Part shown: positions 32,827 through 42,485 of the stretch, one piece after another
Position numbering within the stretch: position 1 is the stretch's first letter
How the letters are laid out: every line of letters starts with the position of its first letter
From: Motilibacter rhizosphaerae
Lineage (GTDB): Bacteria > Actinomycetota > Actinomycetes > Motilibacterales > Motilibacteraceae
Assembly (NCBI RefSeq): GCF_004216915.1
Contig: NZ_SGXD01000002.1
Coordinates: 1,054,001 to 1,118,000, forward strand
DNA: 64,000 bases
Direction: 5' to 3'
Program-made: the position numbers and the translations under genes
The notes under the pieces: model-generated
Seen by the model: the letters and a program-made list of their open reading frames with translations, nothing else
Told to the model about the DNA's origin: nothing
Databases searched by the model: none

Positions 32827-33956
32827 CGGACTGCGGCGCCGGCGTCTTCCCGGGGCCTCGCCGGGGTGCTGGCCGGCGGGTGCGCGAGCAGGGCCAGGAG
32901 CCCCACCCCCAGCAGGAGGTACGCGTCGGCCGCCACCGTCACGAGACCGTGCCAGCCGTACTCCCGCGGGCCGCCGTCGTGCGGCGTCCACCACGGCGGG
33001 GAGACCAGCAGCACGGCGTACGCCGTGGCCGCCGCCCGCGGCCGCTCCGCGGCGAGCACGAGCAGCGCGGGCAGCGCCCAGACCCAGTGGTGCGTCCACG
33101 AGACCGGGGACAGGAGGAGTCCGGCGACGCCGGCGGCGGCGGTTGCGCGGAGCGAGTCGCCTCGCAGGGCGGCGGCTCGCGCGACGGCCAGGCCGACGGC
33201 GCCCAGCGCGAGCGGGAGCAGCACGAACGCCCCCGGCACCTGGTCCGGGCCGCCGAGCAGGCGCGCCGCCACGCCGTACGGCGACTGGTCGGCGATGTAC
33301 GCGACCCCCACCCGCGAGGTGTCGTGGAACAGCCCGGACCAGTAGCGCAGCGAGGCGGTCGGTGCGAGGACCGCGCCCAGCGCCGTGCAGCCGGCCGCGA
33401 CGGTCACGGCCCGGGCCGCGCAGCGCCTCCGGCTCGTGACGAGGAGCAGCACGACGAACACCCCGGGCGTCAGCTTGACGGCAGCGGCGAGACCCACGCC
33501 GATGCCCGCGGACCGTCCCTCGTACGCCCGCCGCAGGTCCGCGAGGACCGCCGCGAGCAGCAGCAGGTTGACCTGGCCGAGCGCCAGCGTGTGCCACACG
33601 GGCTCGAGCGGCAGCGCGGCCGCGACGAGGGACGGCACGCGTCCGGCCGGATCCTTCCCGGCGAGCAGCAGGCAGTCCCGGGCCGCACTGGCGAGGGCCG
33701 CGACCGAGGCGAGCGCCCAGCCGACGCGCACCAGCCCGTCGGGCAGCAGCGCCAACGGGCGGAACAGCTCGGCCGCGAAGGGCGGGTAGGTGAACCAGTG
33801 CCCCAGCAGCTGGTCCGCGTAGAGCGCGCCGTCGCGCCGGACCGCCGCTCCCCCGCGCCGGTAGATCTCGAGGTCGAGCGGGACGTGGAGCAGGGCGAGC
33901 GCGACGACCCCGGCGAGCTCGCCGGCGAGGAGCACCCGGAGGCGGGAGAGCGGCAT
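32823..33956 (-). CDS. polyprenol-phosphate-mannose-dependent mannosyltransferase-like protein (GT87/DUF2029)
   Basis: 377 residues, ATG at 33956. About ten hydrophobic segments of a GT-C fold. The catalytic-loop stretch after the first segment (VPLDLEIYRRGGAAVRRDGALY) and FTYPPFAAELF match GT87 enzymes, such as PimE-like and arabinomannan mannosyltransferases. WTHHWVWALPA is also typical. It probably adds mannose to an envelope glycolipid outside the membrane. It ends next to the efflux gene promoter. Confidence 0.82.
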   Translation of the reverse strand: MPLSRLRVLLAGELAGVVALALLHVPLDLEIYRRGGAAVRRDGALYADQLLGHWFTYPPFAAELFRPLALLPDGLVRVGWALASVAALASAARDCLLLAGKDPAGRVPSLVAAALPLEPVWHTLALGQVNLLLLAAVLADLRRAYEGRSAGIGVGLAAAVKLTPGVFVVLLLVTSRRRCAARAVTVAAGCTALGAVLAPTASLRYWSGLFHDTSRVGVAYIADQSPYGVAARLLGGPDQVPGAFVLLPLALGAVGLAVARAAALRGDSLRATAAAGVAGLLLSPVSWTHHWVWALPALLVLAAERPRAAATAYAVLLVSPPWWTPHDGGPREYGWHGLVTVAADAYLLLGVGLLALLAHPPASTPARPREDAGAAVR

Positions 33957-34086
33957 GGCCCGACCGTCGCCGCGCCCGGCGGCCGTCGCGTCAGGCCCGG
34001 AGCCCGTCCCCGCCGGGCGGCACTGGCCCGGAGGCGTACGCCTCGGGGAGGTTCCCGGCGCTCCCCCGCGGTCCTACGGTGGGCCC

Positions 34087-35175
34087 GTGGCTCCTCCCCG
34101 CACCGGTCGGGCCGCCGACGCCCTCGCGGCTGCGGCGGTCACGGTGGCCCTGGCGGCCGCGCCCGACGAGCGGGCGCGGGACGACACGCGCCCCAGCGGC
34201 CCCCCGTCGCGCACCCCGCTGCTCGCGGTCGTGGTCCTGCTCGCCGTCCTCGCCGCCAGCAGCTTCGCGGTCCGCAGCTGGGCCCTCCCCGTGGTGCTCC
34301 TGCTGGGCGCCGAGGCCGCGCTCGTCCTCGTCGCCGCGCGCTGGTCGCGCCCGGCGTCCGCCTCGACCGCTGTCCTCGTCCTCGTCGTCGCGGGCCTGCT
34401 CATCCCTGCGCGCCCGGTGAGCGGCGGCCCGCAGGGCGACGTCCTCGTGCTAGGCGAGGTCGTCGTCGCGTTCTCCGTGCTGCTCGCCTGGACCGCGGGG
34501 AGCTCGGTGCGGGCGCGTGACGCGTACCGCACGGCGCTGCAGCAGCAGGAGACCGCCGCGGCCGTGGCGGCGGAGCGGCTCCGCATCGCCCGCGAGCTCC
34601 ACGACGTCGTGGCGCACAGCATCGGGGTCATCGCCATCCAGGCCGGGGTCGGGAGCCGCGTGCTGGACAGCCGGCCGGAGGAGGCGCGTAAGGCGCTCGA
34701 CGCCATCGAGGGCACCAGCCGCGAGGCGCTGCGCGGGCTGCGGCGCACGCTCGGCACCCTGCGCGAGGGCGACGGCACCGCGGCGTACGCGCCGGTGCCC
34801 GGCCTGCGCGACCTCGCCGACCTGGTGGGCACCGCGAGGAGCACCGGGCTGGGGGTGGAGCTCGAGGCGCACGGGCTCGAGCAGGGGCTGCCGGCGGAGG
34901 TGGACCTGGCGGCGTACCGGATCCTGCAGGAGGCGCTCACCAACGTCGCGCGGCACTCGGGCGGCGGGACCTGCCGCGTCCGCGTCGAGGTCGCGCTCCG
35001 CCGGGTCCTGCTCGAGGTGCGCGACCCCGGTCCGGCGCTCGCCGGGCGCGAGGCGGGCGGGTACGGGCTGGTCGGGATGCAGGAGCGGGTCTCGGCGCTC
35101 GGCGGCACGCTCGTGGCCGGCCCCGAGGGCGCCGGCTGGTGCGTGCGCGCGGAGCTGCCGGTGGGCCGCCCGTGA
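34087..35175 (+). CDS. NarL-type sensor histidine kinase
   Basis: 362 residues from the GTG at 34087. About four to five N-terminal hydrophobic segments (to about residue 140) with almost no extracellular loop, then HisKA_3 with the phospho-His in RIARELHDVVAHSIGVIAIQAG and a HATPase domain (NVARHSGGG; GYGLVGMQERVSALGG). Its stop overlaps the response regulator start (GTGA). The sensor part suggests a membrane or intracellular signal. The partner is clear, the target regulon is not. Confidence 0.92.
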   Translation: MAPPRTGRAADALAAAAVTVALAAAPDERARDDTRPSGPPSRTPLLAVVVLLAVLAASSFAVRSWALPVVLLLGAEAALVLVAARWSRPASASTAVLVLVVAGLLIPARPVSGGPQGDVLVLGEVVVAFSVLLAWTAGSSVRARDAYRTALQQQETAAAVAAERLRIARELHDVVAHSIGVIAIQAGVGSRVLDSRPEEARKALDAIEGTSREALRGLRRTLGTLREGDGTAAYAPVPGLRDLADLVGTARSTGLGVELEAHGLEQGLPAEVDLAAYRILQEALTNVARHSGGGTCRVRVEVALRRVLLEVRDPGPALAGREAGGYGLVGMQERVSALGGTLVAGPEGAGWCVRAELPVGRP

Positions 35176-35846
35176 GCGTGCGGGCCGTCGAGGAGCGGGT
35201 GAGCGTCGTGCTCGCCGACGACCAGCCGCTCGTACGCGCCGGGCTCCGCGTGCTCATCGAGGAGCAGCCCGACCTCCACGTCGTGGGCGAGGCGGGGACG
35301 GGCCTGGAGGCGGTGCGGGTCGTGGAGGCGACGGCCCCGGACGTCGTCCTCATGGACGTGCGGATGCCGCTGCTCGACGGGATCGCCGCGACCCGCCGGA
35401 TCTCCGCCTCGGGCAGCCGCAGCCGGGTCGCGGTCCTCACGACGTTCGACGACGACGAGTACGTCGACGGCGCCCTCCGCGCCGGCGCCAGCGGCTTCCT
35501 CGTCAAGGACATGGCGCTCGAGGACATCCTCGCGGGCATCCGCGTCGTCGCCGCGGGAGACGCCCTCCTCGCCCCGGGCATCACACGGCGGCTCATCGCG
35601 GACTTCGCCCGCCAGCAGGCGAGCCCGCCGGCCGCCCCGCTGCTCCAGCGGGTGACCCCCCGCGAGCGCGAGGTGCTCGCCCTCGTCGGGCGCGGGCTGT
35701 CCAACACCGAGATCGCCGACGAGCTCGTCATCAGCGTCGCGACGGCGAAGGCGCACGTCGCCCGGCTGCTCACCAAGCTCGACGCGCGCGACCGGGTGCA
35801 GCTCGTCATCGTCGCGTACGAGTCGGGCCTGGTAGCCCGCGCCTGA
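35172..35846 (+). CDS. NarL/LuxR-type response regulator
   Basis: 224 residues from the GTG at 35172. Receiver domain opening VVLADDQPLVRAGLRVLI with phosphoacceptor Asp in VLMDVRMPLLDG, and a C-terminal LuxR helix-turn-helix (LTPREREVLALVGRGLSN-like; here RVTPREREVLALVGRG). Translationally coupled partner of the kinase upstream. Confidence 0.93.
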   Translation: MSVRAVEERVSVVLADDQPLVRAGLRVLIEEQPDLHVVGEAGTGLEAVRVVEATAPDVVLMDVRMPLLDGIAATRRISASGSRSRVAVLTTFDDDEYVDGALRAGASGFLVKDMALEDILAGIRVVAAGDALLAPGITRRLIADFARQQASPPAAPLLQRVTPREREVLALVGRGLSNTEIADELVISVATAKAHVARLLTKLDARDRVQLVIVAYESGLVARA

Positions 35847-35863
35847 GCGGGTAGGGGGCCGGC

Positions 35864-36142
35864 ATGAGCGACCAGCCACTCGAGTCCGCGATGCTGACCG
35901 GCAACGACGAGGGCGAGCCCGGCGACCTGGGCGGCCTCACCGCCTCCGAGCCCTCCGCGCTCGCCGCCCCCGACGAGGTCGTCGCCGCGGTGGCGGACGA
36001 CGCTCCGCTGCCCGGCGCGGGAGCTGGCCGAGTCGGAGCCGGCGGCACAGCCGGAGCCGGCGGCACAGGCGGAGCCGGCGGCACAGGCGGCGACGCCCAC
36101 GGCAGCACGGACCCCGACACCCCGGAGTTCCGCGAGCCCTGA
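35864..36142 (+). CDS. small acidic Gly-rich protein, unknown
   Basis: 92 residues, ATG at 35864 after a G-rich ribosome site, 17 bases past the response regulator. The N-terminal 50 residues are acidic (NDEGEPGDLG); residues about 52-76 are GAGGTGG repeats. No signal peptide or known domain. Good codon bias and a ribosome site argue for a real gene; function unknown. A large palindromic repeat array follows directly. Confidence 0.5.
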   Translation: MSDQPLESAMLTGNDEGEPGDLGGLTASEPSALAAPDEVVAAVADDAPLPGAGAGRVGAGGTAGAGGTGGAGGTGGDAHGSTDPDTPEFREP

Positions 36143-36148
36143 CCCCGT

Positions 36149-36380
36149 CCCCCCGTGATCATGCACGTCCTGGGATCGGCGCCCCGCACTCCCCGTGATC
36201 ATGCACGTCCTGGGCCCTCCCCCGTGATCATGCACATCGTGTGGGGGTCACGGACCCACGATCTGCATGATCACGAGGGGGTGGACGCCCACGATCTGCA
36301 TGATCACGAGGAATGGACGCTCACGATCTGCATGATCACGAGGGGGCGGCGCCTAGGACGTGCATGATCACGACGAGGGG
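36149..36380. repeat. inverted array of seven CGTGATCATGCA elements
   Basis: Three copies of about 24 bp (near 36151, 36191, 36219) read CGTGATCATGCA-(C)-GTCCTGGG or -CATCGTG. Four more (near 36255, 36288, 36321, 36356) are the reverse complement, reading CACGATCTGCATGATCACG or GGACGTGCATGATCACG. Each is itself partly palindromic around TGATCA/TGCA. The whole forms a large dyad centred near 36250. The last copy contains the stop codon of nnrD (36368-36370). Confidence 0.9.
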
Positions 36381-37795
36381 GGATCCGCGAGTCGGCGCTG
36401 CGCCTCCGGCAGCGCGTCGAGCAGCTGGCCCGCGCTGAGCGGGGCGCCCTGGCTGGCGACGCGACCGGCCAGCCCGTGCAGCCAGGCGGCGACCGCCCCG
36501 GCGTCGTACGGGTCGAGCCCCCGCGCGAGCAGTGCCCCCGCCACCCCCGCGAGCACGTCGCCGGAGCCGGCGGTGGCGAGCCACGACGTCCCGGTCGGGT
36601 TCACCCGGGCACGGCCGTCCGGCGTCGCCACCACCGTGGTCGAGCCCTTGAGCAGCACCACCGCGCCGGTGCGCCGCGCGGCCTCGCCCGCCCAGTGCAG
36701 CCGCCGCGCCTCGACCTCGGCCCGCTCCACCTCGACGCCGAGCTCGTGCAGCAGGCCGACGAGCTCGCCGGCGTGCGGCGTGAGCAGGGCGTCCCCGCCG
36801 GCCCGCTCGTGCAGGACCGTGCACCCGGCGTCGAGCACCACCGGCTCGGGGTGCTCCACGTGCTCCGCCACCGCTCGCGGGTCGGCGACGCCCGGGCCGA
36901 CCACCCGCGCCTGGACGCGCCCCTCCCCCGCCACGACCTCGGGCCACGAGCTCAGCACGTGCTGGGTCGCCCGCGAGGGCCCGACGTAGCGGACCATGCC
37001 GGCGCCCGCCCGGATCGCGCCTCCAGTGCAGAGCACCGCCGCTCCCGGGAACGCGTCGCTGCCCGCCACCACGCCCACGACGCCGCGGCGGTACTTGTCG
37101 CTCTCGCGGCCCGGCTCGGGGAGCAGCGCGGCGACGTCGGCGGCGTCGAGCACCTCGAGGACCGGGTCGCGCAGGTACGCGCCGAGCCCGATGTCGATGA
37201 CCTGCACCAGCCCCGCGTGCCCGGCGCCGGGGTCGACGAGCAGCCCCGGCTTGAGCGTCCCGGGCACGAGCGTCACGTCGGCGCTCACCGCGTCGCCCGC
37301 CACCTCGCCGGTGTCGGCGTCGACGCCGGACGGCACGTCGACGGCCACGAGCAGCGCGCCGCCCGCCTCCGCCCGACGCACGACCCGGGCCGCCTCGGGG
37401 CGCAGGCCGCCGCTCCCGCCGATCCCGAGGATGCCGTCGAGCACGAGGTCGGCGTCGTCGACGGCGGCGACCGCCTCGACCACGCGCCCACCTGCGGCCT
37501 CGAGGGCCGCACGACCCGCCTCGTGCACCCGGCTGCCCAGCAGCAGGGCGCGCACCTCGACCCCGCGGCGGGCGAGCCGGGCACCGGCGTGCAGGGCGTC
37601 GCCGCCGTTGTCGCCGGAGCCGACGAGCAGCACGGCGCGGGCGCCGTACGCCCCGCCCCGCTCCGCGCGCAGCAGCTGCAGGCAGGCGGCGGCGATGCCG
37701 GCAGCGGCACGGTCCATGAGGGTGCCGGGGGGCAGCGTCGCGGCGAGCTCGGCCTCGGCGCGACGCACCTCGGCGACGGCGTGGGCGTGGCGCAT
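36368..37795 (-). CDS. nnrD: bifunctional NAD(P)H-hydrate epimerase/dehydratase
   Basis: 475 residues, ATG at 37795. N-terminal YjeF-N epimerase domain (about 1-205; VLLVGSGDNGGDALHAGARL) and C-terminal ribokinase-like ADP-dependent dehydratase domain (about 225-470; SDKYRRGVVGVVAGSD, NPTGTSWLATAGSGDVLAG). It repairs hydrated NADH and NADPH. Fused form is usual in bacteria. Its TGA stop lies within a CGTGATCATGCA repeat. It is downstream of acpS (47 bases), the usual actinobacterial order. Confidence 0.94.
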   Translation of the reverse strand: MRHAHAVAEVRRAEAELAATLPPGTLMDRAAAGIAAACLQLLRAERGGAYGARAVLLVGSGDNGGDALHAGARLARRGVEVRALLLGSRVHEAGRAALEAAGGRVVEAVAAVDDADLVLDGILGIGGSGGLRPEAARVVRRAEAGGALLVAVDVPSGVDADTGEVAGDAVSADVTLVPGTLKPGLLVDPGAGHAGLVQVIDIGLGAYLRDPVLEVLDAADVAALLPEPGRESDKYRRGVVGVVAGSDAFPGAAVLCTGGAIRAGAGMVRYVGPSRATQHVLSSWPEVVAGEGRVQARVVGPGVADPRAVAEHVEHPEPVVLDAGCTVLHERAGGDALLTPHAGELVGLLHELGVEVERAEVEARRLHWAGEAARRTGAVVLLKGSTTVVATPDGRARVNPTGTSWLATAGSGDVLAGVAGALLARGLDPYDAGAVAAWLHGLAGRVASQGAPLSAGQLLDALPEAQRRLADPPSS

Positions 37796-37842
37796 CGGGC
37801 TCCTCGGGTCGCGGGCGTCGCGGCAGCCCCCCACCGGCCGGC

Positions 37843-38193
37843 TCAGGCCTCGGCGACCACCACGGCCGACGCTATCCCCGCGTCGTGGCTGAGCGACACG
37901 TGCCAGCGCGCCACGCCGAGCTCGCGCGCCACCGCCTCCACCGTGCCGCGCACCTCGAGAGAGGGCCGGCCGGCGGCGTCGCGCACGACCTCGGCGTCGA
38001 GCCAGCGCATGCCGGCCGGGGCTCCGAGCGCCTTCGCGAGCGCCTCCTTGGCCGCGAAGCGCGCGGCGAGCGAGGCCGGCGGCAGGGCGCGCTCGGCCGG
38101 GGTGAAGACCCGCTCGGCCAGCCGCGGCGTACGCGCCAGCACGGCGGAGAAGCGCGCCACGTCGACCACGTCGATGCCGACGCCGACGATCAC
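37843..38193 (-). CDS. acpS: holo-[acyl-carrier-protein] synthase
   Basis: 116 residues from the GTG at 38193. Transfers phosphopantetheine from CoA to acyl-carrier proteins. Mg-ligand Asp in [14 protein letters not shown] and Glu in [11 protein letters not shown] are present. Five bases downstream of glmS, so same operon. Confidence 0.95.
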   Translation of the reverse strand: MIVGVGIDVVDVARFSAVLARTPRLAERVFTPAERALPPASLAARFAAKEALAKALGAPAGMRWLDAEVVRDAAGRPSLEVRGTVEAVARELGVARWHVSLSHDAGIASAVVVAEA

Positions 38194-38198
38194 CGGGC

Positions 38199-40058
38199 CT
38201 ACTCGACCGTGACGGACTTGGCCAGGTTGCGCGGCTGGTCGACGTCGAGGCCCTTGGCCAGCGCGAGCTCGCAGGCGAAGACCTGCAGCGGGACGGTGGC
38301 GACGAGCGGCGCGAGCAGCGTGGCGGTCTGCGGGACCCGGATGATCGAGTCGGCGTAGGGCTCGACCGCTGTGTCGCCCTCCTCCGCGATGACGATCGTG
38401 CGGGCGCCGCGGGCGCGGACCTCCTGGATGTTGCTGACGATCTTGTCGTGCAGCACCGAGCGCCCGCGCGGCGACGGGACGACGACGATGACGGGGAGGC
38501 CCTGCTCGATGAGGGCGATCGGCCCGTGCTTGAGCTCGCCGGCGGCGAAGGCCTCGGCGTGCATGTAGGCGAGCTCCTTGAGCTTGAGCGCGCCCTCGAG
38601 CGCGACCGGGTAGCCGACGTGACGGCCGAGGAAGAGCACGGCCTTGCAGCCGGCGAGCGAGCGTGCGAGCTCGCGGACGGGCTCCACGGTGTCGAGCACG
38701 GTGTCGATGTGCTCGGGCATGTCGGAGAGCTCGCGGACGACGGCGGAGACCTCGTCGGCGTACATCGTGCCGCGCACGCGGGCGAGGAAGAGCCCGAGCA
38801 GGTAGCAGGCGACGACCTGGGTGATGAAGGTCTTGGTCGCGGCGACCCCCACCTCGGGGCCCGCGTGGGTGTAGAGGACGGCGTCGGACTCGCGGGCGAT
38901 GGTCGAGCCGTTGCTGTTGGTGATCGCGACGACGCGGGCCTTCTGCTTGCGCGCGTGCCGCACGGCCATGAGCGTGTCCATGCTCTCGCCGGACTGCGAG
39001 ATGGCGACGACGAGCGTGTCGCGGTCGACGATCGGGTCGCGGTAGCGGAACTCGCTCGCGACCTCGACCTCGACGGGCACGCGGGTCCAGTGCTCGATGG
39101 CGTACTTCGCGATGAGCCCGGCGTGGTAGCTCGTGCCGCACGCGATGACGATGACCTTGTCGACGGAGCGCAGGTCCTCGTCGGACAGGCGGACCTCGTC
39201 GAGCTGCAGCGAGCCCCCGTCGTGGCGGCCGATGAGCGTGTCGGCGACGGCCTTGGGCTGCTCGGCGATCTCCTTGAGCATGAAGTACGGGTAGCCGCCC
39301 TTCTCCGCGGCCGCGGCGTCCCAGGTGACCTCGAACTCCTTGGGCGTGACCTCCTCGCCGTCGAAGTCGGTGACGGTGATGCGGTCGGCGCGCAGCTCCA
39401 CGACCTGGCTGTCGGCGACCTCGATCGCGTGCCGGGTGTGGGCGATGAAGGCGGCGACGTCGGAGGCCAGGAAGTTCTCCCCGTCACCGCGCCCGACGAC
39501 GAGCGGGCTGTTGCGCCGCGCCGCCACGACGACGCCGGGCGCCGAAGCGTGCGTGAGCACGAGGGTGAAGGCGCCGTGCAGCCGGCGGCAGGTGCGCCGC
39601 AGCGCCTCGGCGAGGTCGGGGGCGCCGGCCTCCTCGAGCGCGGACCACTCCTCGGCCACCAGGTGGGCGACGACCTCGGTGTCGGTCTCGGAGACCAGCT
39701 CGTGGCCGCGCGACTCGAGCTCGGAGCGCAGCGCGGCGAAGTTCTCGATGATCCCGTTGTGGATGACCGCGACGCTGCCGGTGTCGTCGAGGTGCGGGTG
39801 GGCGTTGCGGTCGTTGGGCGCGCCGTGCGTCGCCCAGCGGGTGTGGCCCATGCCGGTCGTGCTGGCGGGGAGCGGCGACTCGGCCAGGGCGGCCTCGAGG
39901 TTGGCCAGCTTGCCCGCGCGCTTGCGGGTGACGAGCTTGCCGTCCGCGACCAGCGCGACGCCGGCGGAGTCGTAGCCGCGGTACTCCAGGCGGCGCAGGC
40001 CCGCCACCACGACGTCCAGTGCCGACTGCTTCCCGACGTAGCCCACGATGCCGCACAT
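38199..40058 (-). CDS. glmS: glutamine-fructose-6-phosphate aminotransferase
   Basis: 619 residues, ATG at 40058. N-terminal nucleophile Cys2 (MCGIVGYVG), glutaminase domain with GHTRWATHG and NGIIENF, followed by two SIS domains ([20 protein letters not shown]) and the C-terminal LAKSVTVE. Makes glucosamine-6-phosphate, the first step to UDP-GlcNAc. Together with glmM nearby it feeds peptidoglycan. No glmS ribozyme structure was recognised in the 56 bases upstream. Confidence 0.97.
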   Translation of the reverse strand: MCGIVGYVGKQSALDVVVAGLRRLEYRGYDSAGVALVADGKLVTRKRAGKLANLEAALAESPLPASTTGMGHTRWATHGAPNDRNAHPHLDDTGSVAVIHNGIIENFAALRSELESRGHELVSETDTEVVAHLVAEEWSALEEAGAPDLAEALRRTCRRLHGAFTLVLTHASAPGVVVAARRNSPLVVGRGDGENFLASDVAAFIAHTRHAIEVADSQVVELRADRITVTDFDGEEVTPKEFEVTWDAAAAEKGGYPYFMLKEIAEQPKAVADTLIGRHDGGSLQLDEVRLSDEDLRSVDKVIVIACGTSYHAGLIAKYAIEHWTRVPVEVEVASEFRYRDPIVDRDTLVVAISQSGESMDTLMAVRHARKQKARVVAITNSNGSTIARESDAVLYTHAGPEVGVAATKTFITQVVACYLLGLFLARVRGTMYADEVSAVVRELSDMPEHIDTVLDTVEPVRELARSLAGCKAVLFLGRHVGYPVALEGALKLKELAYMHAEAFAAGELKHGPIALIEQGLPVIVVVPSPRGRSVLHDKIVSNIQEVRARGARTIVIAEEGDTAVEPYADSIIRVPQTATLLAPLVATVPLQVFACELALAKGLDVDQPRNLAKSVTVE

Positions 40059-40114
40059 GCCGTCCAGGCTAGGGCCTCCTGCTGGCAGCGGCGGCCAGGA
40101 GGCGCCGTACGGCG

Positions 40115-42427
40115 CTATCCGGCGGTGCGGGCGGCGGGCCGCCGTGCCGCGCGCCACAGCCGCTCGGCCTCGTCGGCGGGCAGCGGGCGCGCGAACAGGT
40201 AGCCCTGCAGGACGTCGACGCCGCTCGCCACGAGCCGGTCGCGCTGGGACGCGGTCTCGACGCCCTCCGCGATGACCTGCAGGTCGCAGGCGTGCGCGAG
40301 GTCGACCAGCGCGCCGACGACCCGGGAGCTGCGGCCATCGGCGATCGGGTCGACGAGCTCCTTGGCGATCTTGAGCACGTCGGCGGGCAGCGTCTCGAGG
40401 TACGCGAGGGCGGAGTAACCGGTGCCGAAGTCGTCGAGCGCGACCCGCACCCCGGCCTCCCGCACCTCCGCGAGCCGCCCGCGGACGCCGGGGTCGGCCG
40501 CCGCGGTCTCCTCGGTCACCTCCAGCAGCAGCGCCGGGGCGGGGACGTCGTGGTGCGCGAGCTCGGCGAGGACCTCCTCGACGATCCCGGGGCTGCGCCA
40601 GGTGCGGACCGAGACGTTGACCGAGACGTGCAGGTCCTCCCCGCCCGCCTGGTCGCGCCAGCGGGCGAGCTGGGCGACCGCGCGGCGCAGCACCTGGCGG
40701 TCCAGGGCCGGCATGAGCCCGGCCGCGTGCGCCGCGGGGAGGAACTCGCCCGGGGGGACCAGGACGCCGTCGCGGCGCCAGCGGACGAGCGCCTCGAAGC
40801 CCGCCACGTGCCCGTCCGCCGCGAGGACCAGGGGCTGGTAGTGCACCTCGAGCTCGTCGGCCTCGAGGGCGTGCTCGAGCCGTGCGGCGAGCAGCGGGCG
40901 CAGGTGCAGCCGGGCGCCGTCGAGCTCCGGGGAGTGCGCGACGCACCGCCCGCCGCCGTCGTTCTTGGCCAGGGCCAGCGCGGCGTCGGCGGCGCCGAGC
41001 AGGGCGTCGACGGTCGACTCCCCCGGCTGGGCACCGGCGGTGCCCACGCTGGCCCGGATCCACAGCTCCTGGGTGCTGCCGTCGGGCACGGGGACGGCGA
41101 AGGGGCGGCGCACCGCCTCGAGCAGGCGCTCGGCCAGGGCCGCGACCTCCGCCTCGTCGGCGCCGCCCACGAGCAGCGCGAACTCGTCCCCTGCGATGCG
41201 GGCGAGCAGGCTGCCCTCGGGCGCGACCTCCCGCAGCCGTGCGGCCAGGCGGACGAGCAGCCCGTCACCGGCCGAGGGGCCGACGAGGTCGTTGACGCCG
41301 GAGAAGCCGTCGAGGTCGAGGCGCAGCACGGCGACCCGCCGGCCGGTGGCGCCCTCGTCGTCCAGGGCGTGCTCGAGGCGCCGGACGAGCGCGCCGCGGT
41401 TGGCGAGCCCGGTCAGCGCGTCGTGCAGCGTGCTGTGGGCCAGCTGCGCCGAGCTGGTCTCGTACGCCCGGAGCACGGTCACCGTGCGCAGCAGGACCAG
41501 GGCGAGGACCACGACCGTGCTGCCCGCGACGAGCCGGGCGCGGGTGGTGTCGGGGCTGCCGACGCAGAGCAGGGCCGGCCCGACCGCGCCGCAGACGAGC
41601 ACGACCGCGAGCCGGCGGGCCGTCACCACGCGCAGCGGCGCGGAGGCCCGCTGCTGCCCCCGCTGCGGGTGGAGCACGGCGGCCGCCCCGAGGACGTACG
41701 TCGCGAGCCAGGCGCAGTCGACCCACCCGCCCTCCGCGTACGTGCCGGCGGCGTCCTGCAGCGCGAAGCCGACGTCGGCCGCGAGCTGGCAGCACAGCGC
41801 GCCGCCCAGCAGCAGCACGGGGCGCCCCTGCCCGCCGCCCTCGAAGCCGAGCCGGGCGAGGGCCGCCAGGATGACGAGGTCGAGGACGGGGTACGCGACG
41901 CTGACGCACCAGGCGAGCCGGTGCTCGGTCCCCTCGGCGGCGGTGGGTCCGAGGACGTACTGCCAGCTCAGCAGGGCTCCGGCGAGCGCGACGACGCCGA
42001 CCTCGGCGAGGGGCGAGCGGCCCCGCTCGTGGGCCCGGCCGCGCGCCGCGCGCCGCCCGAGCGACACGGCGGCCGCGAGCAGCGCGCCCGTGCCGCCGAG
42101 GAAGAACGCGTCGCCGACCGAGGGGAACGGCTCGTCCCCGATGACGATGTCGTGCCAGCTCCAGACGAACTCCCCGGCGCTCTGCAGGGCGAGCCCCCCG
42201 ACGACGAGCGCCCAGGGGAGCAGGTCGGCCCCGCGCCGGCGCGCGAGCGCGGCTGCGCCGACGGCGACCGACAGGACCGTGACCGCGTCGAAGTGCAGGT
42301 CGCTGGCGGTGGTCCCGTGCTCCAGGGGCAGGGCGGCGACGCAGGCCGCGCCGAGCACGAGCCAGACCAGCCAGACCAGGGCCGCTCCTCGCCGCTCCGC
42401 GGGAGCGGAGGCGGGGCGGCGGTTCAC
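40115..42427 (-). CDS. membrane-bound GGDEF-EAL cyclic-di-GMP protein
   Basis: 770 residues from the GTG at 42427. About eight to nine N-terminal membrane segments (to about residue 330) carry a possible sensor. The GGDEF domain (about 345-510) has the variant AGDEF and lacks an RxxD I-site just before it. The EAL domain (about 525-760) has EALVRW, the Asn in VNVSV, EVTEET, DDFGTGYSAL, EGVETASQ and QGYLFARP; the usual KID motif reads KIA. It may be a phosphodiesterase, with the GGDEF part acting as sensor or weak cyclase. It lies between glmS and glmM, an accessory insertion. Confidence 0.88.
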   Translation of the reverse strand: MNRRPASAPAERRGAALVWLVWLVLGAACVAALPLEHGTTASDLHFDAVTVLSVAVGAAALARRRGADLLPWALVVGGLALQSAGEFVWSWHDIVIGDEPFPSVGDAFFLGGTGALLAAAVSLGRRAARGRAHERGRSPLAEVGVVALAGALLSWQYVLGPTAAEGTEHRLAWCVSVAYPVLDLVILAALARLGFEGGGQGRPVLLLGGALCCQLAADVGFALQDAAGTYAEGGWVDCAWLATYVLGAAAVLHPQRGQQRASAPLRVVTARRLAVVLVCGAVGPALLCVGSPDTTRARLVAGSTVVVLALVLLRTVTVLRAYETSSAQLAHSTLHDALTGLANRGALVRRLEHALDDEGATGRRVAVLRLDLDGFSGVNDLVGPSAGDGLLVRLAARLREVAPEGSLLARIAGDEFALLVGGADEAEVAALAERLLEAVRRPFAVPVPDGSTQELWIRASVGTAGAQPGESTVDALLGAADAALALAKNDGGGRCVAHSPELDGARLHLRPLLAARLEHALEADELEVHYQPLVLAADGHVAGFEALVRWRRDGVLVPPGEFLPAAHAAGLMPALDRQVLRRAVAQLARWRDQAGGEDLHVSVNVSVRTWRSPGIVEEVLAELAHHDVPAPALLLEVTEETAAADPGVRGRLAEVREAGVRVALDDFGTGYSALAYLETLPADVLKIAKELVDPIADGRSSRVVGALVDLAHACDLQVIAEGVETASQRDRLVASGVDVLQGYLFARPLPADEAERLWRAARRPAARTAG

Positions 42428-42485
42428 GCGTCCCCATCGGCAGGGCAGGCGCCCGACCTGAGGACGCGGAGGGAGGACGACCGCG

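Noticed and set aside
33955-34086. N-terminal extension of the histidine kinase
   Set aside because: The Pro/Gly-rich reading before GTG 34087 has no membrane or domain character and overlaps the promoter region divergent from the GT87 gene.
36149-36380. CRISPR-like array
   Set aside because: The units are palindromic, in both orientations, with 8-16-base irregular gaps and no uniform spacers, and no cas genes are present.
40059-40114. glmS ribozyme or riboswitch upstream of glmS
   Set aside because: Only 56 bases separate it from the next gene, and no glmS-ribozyme core was recognised; such ribozymes are mainly in Firmicutes.
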